From: a virus
Direction: 5' to 3' (one strand)
Length of the DNA stretch: 64,000 bases
IMG/VR virus record: IMGVR_UViG_3300030106_006091
Coordinates: 3,319-67,318 of that record
The notes under the pieces were generated by a model. The model was not told the origin of the DNA. It saw only the letters and a program-made list of their open reading frames with translations, and searched no databases. Shown piece after piece: positions 6,965 to 11,951 of the stretch (positions are counted from its first letter, which is position 1; every line of letters starts with the position of its first letter). A program made the position numbers and the translations under genes.

Positions 6965-8805
6965 GTCTGTGAAATGTTTGTGTCTGCTTTCAACAGACCG
7001 TTAGGTATTATAATCTTTGCTGCCTTCTCCATGAGCTCAGTCATCTTGATTGACCATGCATCTGAGACCTCCTCCTTACAAATGGTGTCGATCTGATCAT
7101 GCACGGTCATCACAATCTTGACAGAGTCAGACCAGCTCTCTTCTATCTCACGGTGGATGTAGATGAGAGCAAGCTTAGTCATGTCAGCTGATGAGCCTTG
7201 GATAGGTGTGTTCTTGGATGCACGTTCGATACTACCAAACTCCTGCATCTTCGACCGGTCATCCCATATCTTGGGGAACCATGTGTCGAACCAACGACGG
7301 CGTTTGAATGGTGCAAAGGTAGTGATGTAACCGTTGCGTGTACCAAATGTACCAAGCTTTGTTAGAAAGTCTCGGATGTTTGGGAACTCTGTAAAATACT
7401 TCTCTATAAGATCCTCCGCTTCTGCTTTAGATATTTGTAGAGTGTCTGCCAGTTTGAACGGTCCCATGCCGTAGGCGAGTCCGAAATTAATTGCCTTAAT
7501 CTGTGTGCGTAGCTTCTTCTTAGCATCAGCGTCCGCACTTCTCCACTTATCTTCGAAGACAAGATCGGCGCATACTCCATGAAGATCCAGTCCTTTCTCA
7601 AGCGCTTCCAGCCAAACAGGGTCTTGTGAGCCATAAGCAATGACGTTTAGTTCCTGTGAAGAATAATCGCTGGACACGAAGACCCAGCCCTCGGGTGCGG
7701 TGAAACAATTTCTAAAGGTGTTATCGCTTGGAATTTGCTGCATGTTTGGTTTAGAGGATGAAACTCGTCCTGTATCCAATATCTGAGAGAAATTTGTATG
7801 CACCTTTCCGTCACAGTTGACGTAATTGAAGAACTTAGTACCGTACGCATTGGCGAGCTTTGTTCGCTCTTTGTATCTGATGTATTCATCTATCAATGGG
7901 TGTTTGTATCTGTGTTTGTTCAGTTTCTTGCCGTTCACATCCTCGAGGTTAGGCACGAGGTGCTGGAACAGCTCTAGTATTTGCAAAGGGGAACTCCACT
8001 TGATGTGAGTCTTGCGTACCTCATCCATCGCAGCAAACATATCTACCTGTACTGGTACGCGGTAGTGTTGTAGCAATGGATGTGCCAACACAATATCATC
8101 AAGCTTCAGCTCCTGTTCGTATGCCAGCTTGACATTTTGTTCTGCCATAGCTGTCCACTTGTCCTCATCAATGTTGAGACCTTCGTACTCAATCTCACTG
8201 AAGACTTTGACTACGGCATTCTCAAGACGTGTGACTTGTTGTAGTTCAAGCGAATGTATCTTAGCCAGTTGTTTCTCCCGTATGTCAAGCAGATAAACCA
8301 CATCGTTCGCCCCATACGTAATCTGATCGACGGTAAAAGGTTGACCTTTGAGTCCGATGAATTTGTTCCGCGTCTCTTTATCGAGAGTGTGACCGATATA
8401 TCTTTCGACACACCTGGAAAGAGAGTATCCATAGTCTTGCTTACCGCAATTGATAACTCTCTCCGCAAGAAACGTGTCGTATATTTCTTCCAACGATATT
8501 CCAGCCCATTTTTTGATGAACTTGTAATCGAACTTAGCGTTGTGAAGAACCTTGACGATACTGTTCGATTGTAAGACTTCTTTGAGCGGCGTGATGTCGA
8601 CGTCTCGTGTGTCGATGACGTACTGTCTGTCTCTGTCCCCGATTTGGAACATGATGAGTTTCTTGCACGTGAAGTCGAAGCCTTCCGTCTCGGTGTCCAC
8701 CCCCAGAACTGTCTTGCTTTCACAATAAGCCTGGCATTCTTGTATCGTCGCTGTCTGGATATCATTGAGAGGACTGTTTGTTCCGATGAATCTTACGCTC
8801 TGCAT
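6952..8805 (-). CDS. polA: DNA polymerase family A with 3'-5' exonuclease
   Basis: A 617-residue replicative polymerase of T7 type. The proofreading domain has Exo I DTETEG (37-42), Exo II HNAKFDYKF (88-96) and Exo III YGANDVVYLLD (164-174). The polymerase domain has motif A SSDYSSQELN with catalytic D380, motif B with R433, K437 and Y445 (RTQIKAINFGLAYG), and motif C VHD (568-570). There is no 5'-3' exonuclease domain, as in phage enzymes. Tyr at 445, in the O-helix position, is the residue that in T7 polymerase permits dideoxynucleotides. Its ATG is preceded at exactly four bases by a near-consensus promoter box. Confidence 0.96.
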   Translation of the reverse strand: MQSVRFIGTNSPLNDIQTATIQECQAYCESKTVLGVDTETEGFDFTCKKLIMFQIGDRDRQYVIDTRDVDITPLKEVLQSNSIVKVLHNAKFDYKFIKKWAGISLEEIYDTFLAERVINCGKQDYGYSLSRCVERYIGHTLDKETRNKFIGLKGQPFTVDQITYGANDVVYLLDIREKQLAKIHSLELQQVTRLENAVVKVFSEIEYEGLNIDEDKWTAMAEQNVKLAYEQELKLDDIVLAHPLLQHYRVPVQVDMFAAMDEVRKTHIKWSSPLQILELFQHLVPNLEDVNGKKLNKHRYKHPLIDEYIRYKERTKLANAYGTKFFNYVNCDGKVHTNFSQILDTGRVSSSKPNMQQIPSDNTFRNCFTAPEGWVFVSSDYSSQELNVIAYGSQDPVWLEALEKGLDLHGVCADLVFEDKWRSADADAKKKLRTQIKAINFGLAYGMGPFKLADTLQISKAEAEDLIEKYFTEFPNIRDFLTKLGTFGTRNGYITTFAPFKRRRWFDTWFPKIWDDRSKMQEFGSIERASKNTPIQGSSADMTKLALIYIHREIEESWSDSVKIVMTVHDQIDTICKEEVSDAWSIKMTELMEKAAKIIIPNGLLKADTNISQTWEK

Positions 8806-8968
8806 CTTGCATAAATATTAGTATTTGTTTTGCGTCACTGAGTGTGTACTGTTTGCCGAGGAAAAATACTGCATTTCGCTCGTTACGTTCTGATATCTCA
8901 ATCAGTCGTTTGAGGTCGTCGCTGCGTCCATCTTGAACCATGGCAGCTATCTGGCCCATTTTGCTCAT
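8762..8968 (-). CDS. Small helical hypothetical protein
   Basis: A 68-residue protein of charged helices (DDLKRLIEISERNERNAV, then LSDAKQILIFMQDAERKIH). It overlaps the polymerase gene start by 44 bases. No family recognised. Confidence 0.6.
   Translation of the reverse strand: MSKMGQIAAMVQDGRSDDLKRLIEISERNERNAVFFLGKQYTLSDAKQILIFMQDAERKIHRNKQSSQ
8810..8817 (-). promoter_or_regulatory. Possible promoter box before the polymerase gene
   Basis: On the minus strand TATTTATG matches the Bacteroidota box TAnnTTTG at seven of eight positions. It is followed by exactly four bases (CAAG) and the polymerase ATG, the spacing also seen at 11802, 25830 and 62545. It lies inside the upstream gene. No convincing -33 TTTG is visible. 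Confidence 0.4.
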
Positions 8969-9001
8969 CGTAATGTGTGTTTTAAGGTTGAATAATAATC
9001 G

Positions 9002-9119
9002 TATCTCACCAAGGAATCGAACCTTGTACAGTAGGGGAGAGGTAGTTTCACTTACCTATCTACTGCAGCGTGTAGCTCAACGAAACGATACGAGCATACT
9101 ACACTTACCTGCGTGAGAT
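9002..9119 (-). ncRNA. Oversized tRNA-like RNA (element A)
   Basis: A perfect 7-bp acceptor (ATCTCAC at 9119-9113 with GTGAGAT at 9009-9003) joins directly to a perfect tRNA-type T arm (CAAGGTTCGATTCCTTG, 9010-9026). The total of 118 nt is far beyond a normal tRNA. The interior forms two long arms: one with GTGTAG/CTACAC (9099-9104 and 9070-9075) plus GCAG/CTGC, the other spanning 9029-9065 with CAGTAG/CTACTG and AGGTA/TACCT. The second loop contains GTGAAAC, which could present a GAA (Phe) anticodon after a bulged A. It may be an enlarged tRNA, a tRNA with an insert, or a non-decoding tRNA mimic. Confidence 0.5.
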
Positions 9120-9120
9120 A

Positions 9121-9148
9121 TAAAGGGGTGAGCTGTTACACTCACCCC
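9121..9148 (-). terminator. Intrinsic terminator after the 195-residue protein gene
   Basis: On the minus strand GGGGTGAG and CTCACCCC pair in a perfect 8-bp stem with an 8-nt loop, followed by TTTATATC. It lies just after the stop of the gene ending at 9156 and before element A. Confidence 0.8.
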
Positions 9149-9155
9149 CGTTGTG

Positions 9156-9743
9156 TTACGACAGGATTTCGCCTGTAGCAACGTCCACACTCTGAGAAGC
9201 GATGATGCCACCACCTGCGGTTGCAGGTGCATCAGCCTCCAAGAAGGTGTGCTTTGGTTCTCCGAACACCACGTTGGTGTTAGCGAAGATGTACATACCC
9301 TTGTGGGTAATGTAGTCACCATCCTTTCCACGACGCTTTGCAGCCGTTTCAAGGTTCTCCATCTGCCACTCGGTTGGCTCAACAGTCTCCGTGATTTGCA
9401 CACGAAGAGCCTTGCCAAGGGCTTCAGGGTTGATGACATTGAGGGACTTGACTTCACGTCCCATTTCGTTTGTGGTGTAACCACCAGTCAAATCCACACC
9501 CAACAACTCAGATGCATCGACAGGCTCCGCTGTCATCCATGCCCGACGTGCTCTCGTAGAAGAGAATCGGTCATCAGATGCATTGAATGCAGCCAACGCA
9601 TTGTTGTTAGACTGTGAAGCACCTTCCAGTACTTCTGCGAACTCGAGCTGGACTTTACCGTTGCTTACGCGACGTGATCCAACCAACAAACACTGACCGG
9701 ACTTGAGGGTGTCCAGTGAACCGCTGTTAAGAATGTTACTCAT
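9156..9743 (-). CDS. Conserved-looking hypothetical protein, probably abundant
   Basis: A 195-residue soluble protein with an early beta-rich region (GQCLLVGSRRVSNGKVQLEF), a segment ALAAFNASDDRFSSTRARRA, and a glycine-rich C-terminal end without an acidic tail. It stands alone with its own strong terminator and is flanked by tRNA-like elements. Its codons (AAC, GAG, ACC, CGT) look like those of well-expressed genes. It could be a single-stranded DNA-binding protein or another abundant early protein. I do not recognise its family. Confidence 0.75.
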   Translation of the reverse strand: MSNILNSGSLDTLKSGQCLLVGSRRVSNGKVQLEFAEVLEGASQSNNNALAAFNASDDRFSSTRARRAWMTAEPVDASELLGVDLTGGYTTNEMGREVKSLNVINPEALGKALRVQITETVEPTEWQMENLETAAKRRGKDGDYITHKGMYIFANTNVVFGEPKHTFLEADAPATAGGGIIASQSVDVATGEILS

Positions 9744-9805
9744 GGTTTTATGAGATTAACATGATTATAATGTTGGGACTGTTGATGGTCGTCCCGATAC
9801 CATTG

Positions 9806-9871
9806 TGAACAGGAGAGGATTCGAACCTCCTAACTGATGCGATTCTTGCCAACCAATGGCACTACCTGTTC
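9806..9871 (-). ncRNA. Mini tRNA-like RNA lacking an anticodon arm (element B)
   Basis: A 66-nt element with a perfect 7-bp acceptor (GAACAGG/CCTGTTC) and A discriminator, a D arm (TGCC-ATTGGTT-GGCA, 9847-9861) and a T arm (GGAGG-TTCGAAT-CCTCT, 9814-9830). Only 16 nt (9831-9846) lie between D and T arms and they form no 5-bp anticodon stem. It is either a tRNA with an internal deletion or a tRNA-like RNA that cannot decode. Confidence 0.55.
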
Positions 9872-9879
9872 AATAAAAC

Positions 9880-9983
9880 GATAACACAGCCTCACCGGTT
9901 TATCTATTGCCATATATGGTACTCCGGGTGCAGTCTAACACGTAGGCCATACTGCGGTATCTATTCGCCCTGGCTGTGTTATC
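9880..9983 (-). ncRNA. Structured RNA closed by a perfect 12-bp stem (element C)
   Basis: GATAACACAGCC (9880-9891) is the exact reverse complement of 9972-9983, enclosing 80 nt. The inside holds GCAGT/ACTGC pairing and the self-complementary CCATATATGG. Unlike its neighbours it has no recognisable T arm. The strand is assumed from the neighbouring elements; the stem is symmetrical. Confidence 0.4.
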
Positions 9984-10031
9984 TAACTGATTTATATCGA
10001 CTCCAGCTGAAGCCGCTGCCATGGCAGAGTA

Positions 10032-10142
10032 GTAGTGCAGAAGGAATCGAACCTTCGGGATAATGTCTATAAGATGTAGCTATCTCATCTTCGGAGCTCT
10101 TATTGGCTCTACAACGACAACCCCCCACGCCAGTGTGCACTA
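10032..10142 (-). ncRNA. Oversized tRNA-like RNA (element D)
   Basis: A perfect 7-bp acceptor (TAGTGCA at 10142-10136 with TGCACTA at 10039-10033) abuts a perfect T arm (GAAGG-TTCGATT-CCTTC, 10040-10056). The length is 111 nt. Inside are hairpins GAGC-CAATAAGA-GCTC and AAGATG-AGATAGCTA-CATCTT, with 26 nt between the acceptor and the first hairpin. Read as a type II tRNA, the first hairpin would be the anticodon arm (possible AAG, Leu) and the second a long variable arm, but the D arm would then be irregular. Confidence 0.5.
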
Positions 10143-10264
10143 AGACGCGCAAAGCAAGGGTCGTCACCCAAGCTTCTAACAGTCACCTATTCACTGCTGG
10201 AACGGAATGACAACAGCATTACTGCTGCGCTACTTATTCTACACGTTATAGATAAGCAAGTTTA

Positions 10265-10288
10265 CCTAGGGGACGTCTGAGTCCTAGG
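10265..10288 (-). terminator. Hairpin after the exported-protein gene
   Basis: Two copies of the palindrome CCTAGG flank GGACGTCTGAGT. The stem extends by AC/GT with a GG bulge. It lies about 9 bases past the stop of the gene ending at 10297. There is no T tract, so it may stabilise the mRNA end rather than terminate. Confidence 0.45.
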
Positions 10289-10296
10289 CAGAGTAT

Positions 10297-10674
10297 TTAT
10301 TCGTCATCAAACGCTGGTTCAACTGGCCACCAATTAGAGTGAGCAGGAACATTGTTCCGCTGTCTGATGATTTGCCAGCTACCAGTTGGATACTTGATCT
10401 TATATCCTGCTGCATCAAAGCTTGGATGTTTGATGTCCATCCATACTTTGGTCCAACGTTTGCCATTGTTAATGTCCCACACCGTGATAGGTGATGTGAA
10501 CACATTACATGTAGCCATTGACTCGAGCTCAACACTGTCGAGCGTCATGTCAAACCTACCGACATATCCGTTACCGAAGTCGTCTTCGATGATACCGAAC
10601 ATGCCACAGTTGAATGCTTGCCCCAACATGGTGGTTGAGACAAGCATTAGAAGTATTACTGAAGTTTCTTTCAT
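10297..10674 (-). CDS. Exported hypothetical protein
   Basis: A 125-residue protein with an N-terminal signal peptide (MKETSVILLMLVSTTMLGQAF, cleavage probably after GQA). Two cysteines follow in the mature part. The remainder looks like a small beta-rich domain with many Trp and Asp/Asn residues (VWDINNGKRWTKVWMDIKH), ending in an acidic tail. It would act in the periplasm or at the outer membrane. It overlaps the next upstream gene by four bases. No family recognised. Confidence 0.7.
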   Translation of the reverse strand: MKETSVILLMLVSTTMLGQAFNCGMFGIIEDDFGNGYVGRFDMTLDSVELESMATCNVFTSPITVWDINNGKRWTKVWMDIKHPSFDAAGYKIKYPTGSWQIIRQRNNVPAHSNWWPVEPAFDDE

Positions 10675-10886
10675 GATTCTGTTGAATTACAAATGTGAGA
10701 CCAGCTGGTGTGCTGCTCCATGATTTCTGTTAATTGCTTGATGACCTTCTGTCTGTCTGCAACCTCTTCCATTAGACGTTGACGTTCGTTCTGGGCTGCA
10801 TTGAGGATTGCCCATCTGTCCTGCTTCCATGTATTCCAACGATGTACGATTGGGTTGAGGACTTTGTTTTTCTTCTTGAGGTCCAT
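10671..10886 (-). CDS. Small basic coiled-coil protein
   Basis: A 71-residue protein with a Lys-rich start followed by a long helix (ERQRLMEEVADRQKVIKQLT). It sits between an exported protein and a small membrane protein in a row of short genes. Function unknown. Confidence 0.6.
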   Translation of the reverse strand: MDLKKKNKVLNPIVHRWNTWKQDRWAILNAAQNERQRLMEEVADRQKVIKQLTEIMEQHTSWSHICNSTES

Positions 10887-10888
10887 GA

Positions 10889-11083
10889 TTATTCTGAAAT
10901 GATTTCGTCCAAGTATACATCAGTGTGCACACCAGACAGTTCTAACTCCAGCTCATTGATGCGAGACTGAAGTTGCATGATGAAAAGGTCTGACTCAGTG
11001 GTTGTGTCATGAGCCAAGACAAAGTAAAAGGCACCAACAAGTATAATGTTGAATGCCATTGAGGCAAGGAGGATATAAAACAT
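10889..11083 (-). CDS. Small membrane protein with coiled-coil tail
   Basis: A 64-residue protein. Residues 2-24 form one transmembrane helix (FYILLASMAFNIILVGAFYF), followed by a charged coiled-coil stretch (LQSRINELELELSG). This topology resembles small inner-membrane spanin subunits or tethered regulators, but it lies far from the amidase and holin, so the role is open. Confidence 0.6.
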   Translation of the reverse strand: MFYILLASMAFNIILVGAFYFVLAHDTTTESDLFIMQLQSRINELELELSGVHTDVYLDEIISE

Positions 11084-11098
11084 GATGATGGGATTAAA

Positions 11099-11124
11099 GG
11101 GGAGTGGCTATCACCTCACCCCCC
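11099..11124 (-). terminator. Intrinsic terminator overlapping the stop codon
   Basis: On the minus strand GGGGGGTG pairs with CACTCCCC (one G-T) around a 10-nt loop and is followed by TTTAATC. The 5' half of the stem includes the final glycine codons and the stop region of the gene at 11116-11349. Confidence 0.6.
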
Positions 11125-11349
11125 ATGATTTAATTCATAGTGCTCACGAAGACGTCTCTGGACCTCTTCTTCGACGTTGACCTCGTGCTCTTGGCACAAG
11201 TGTACTTGGTGGCGAGCATCATCGAGACGCTCTTCTAAATCCTTGACCTTGTTCTTCAGAGAAGCATTCTCCATTGACAAGACAAGGATGGTGTCAGTGA
11301 GCTCCCTGGTTGAGAGCTGCATTGAGTTAACAAGACAAAACTGTGACAT
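11116..11349 (-). CDS. Small coiled-coil hypothetical protein
   Basis: A 77-residue protein, possibly starting at the internal ATG at 11319 (MQLSTREL). Almost all of it is one heptad-patterned helix (LVLSMENASLKNKVKDLEER). The three short genes here (10671-11349) share this build. Function unknown. Confidence 0.55.
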   Translation of the reverse strand: MSQFCLVNSMQLSTRELTDTILVLSMENASLKNKVKDLEERLDDARHQVHLCQEHEVNVEEEVQRRLREHYELNHGG

Positions 11350-11471
11350 GTGTCATAAACTTGTATATGCCATGGTTGGCATGGTGAGAAAAAGTGGTAG
11401 AAAGTGGTGCATACGACCTGGTAGTCATACGCACGCACTTTGTACCTGAGATGGTTGGCCGAGCGTAGACC

Positions 11472-11690
11472 TCAAAGGTCTAGCTGCTCGAAGCGACGCT
11501 CCAGTCGTGCGAAGAGACCATAGTCTCCTTCCTCGACGAGCAAGCGGTCACGCCATTTGGCGTCCGCGGCAAGGACGTCTACGTCCGCGTAGAAAGAGAT
11601 GGGCTCGTCCCCATCGATTGCAAGCGCCAGCTTGTCTGGCTTGTCAAGGTCTTGCATAACAATGCAATTCTTCTTAGTGTACTTCGCCAT
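11472..11690 (-). CDS. Small hypothetical protein at the strand switch
   Basis: A 72-residue protein with a beta-type start (KKNCIVMQDLDKPDKLALAI) and a helical, charged end. It is the first minus-strand gene at the divergence point, so it should be transcribed first on that strand. A 7-bp hairpin (TAGACCT-CAA-AGGTCTA, 11466-11482) straddles its stop codon and has no T tract. No Bacteroidota-type promoter is visible in front of it. Confidence 0.6.
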   Translation of the reverse strand: MAKYTKKNCIVMQDLDKPDKLALAIDGDEPISFYADVDVLAADAKWRDRLLVEEGDYGLFARLERRFEQLDL

Positions 11691-11801
11691 GGCGATTTAA
11701 GTATTAAAGTGTGAAACAATGTACTCCCGGGGGCTGTCGAAGCCCGCCACATAGCTGGGGTCTTTGAATGTGTAGGTTCACGCTCTCAAAAAATTTTTTG
11801 T

Positions 11802-11809
11802 TATATTTG
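11802..11809 (+). promoter_or_regulatory. Promoter box for the envelope operon (leaderless type)
   Basis: TATATTTG matches the Bacteroidota -7 box TAnnTTTG exactly and is followed by four bases (CGCC) and the ATG at 11814. The -33 region is weak (GGTTCA). An AAAAAATTTTTT tract lies just upstream. This is the only clear promoter in the divergent gap at 11691-11813. Confidence 0.7.
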
Positions 11810-11813
11810 CGCC

Positions 11814-11951
11814 ATGGCAAAGAAGCAAACACCATTCGACATGTACATCAAAAAAAATGTATCAAGACCCGGAGTCCATGGTAAAACTAAATCGTCTAAG
11901 CACAAGTCTTCTAAGCTTTACAAGAAGGCATATCGCGGCCAAGGCCGTTAG
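11814..11951 (+). CDS. 45-residue highly basic protein
   Basis: Starting four bases after a perfect TAnnTTTG box, this short frame encodes MAKKQTPFDMYIKKN, then SRPGVHGKTKSSKHKSSK, ending YKKAYRGQGR. About a third of the residues are Lys or Arg. I recall similar short proteins ending RGQGR in other Bacteroidota phages, but cannot verify it. It overlaps the next gene's start in another frame. A nucleic-acid-binding role is likely from charge alone. Confidence 0.7.
   Translation: MAKKQTPFDMYIKKNVSRPGVHGKTKSSKHKSSKLYKKAYRGQGR

Larger units (their letters stand above)
9744..10296 (-). other. 553-base non-coding stretch holding tRNA-like and hairpin RNAs
   Basis: No convincing protein frame exists here on either strand. 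The stretch holds elements B (9806-9871), C (9880-9983) and D (10032-10142) and the hairpin at 10265-10288. Between D and the hairpin, roughly 10190-10245, the minus strand carries further tRNA-like fragments: AGCG and TCGT-type D-arm pairing around CAGCAGTAA, and an ATTC/GAAT hairpin containing CGTTCCA. These are too degraded to call as genes. Confidence 0.7.

Noticed and set aside
11430-11500. GGTTGGCCGAGCG resembling a type II tRNA D arm on the plus strand
   Set aside because: No acceptor or T arm could be matched, and the stretch runs into the coding end of the minus-strand gene at 11472.
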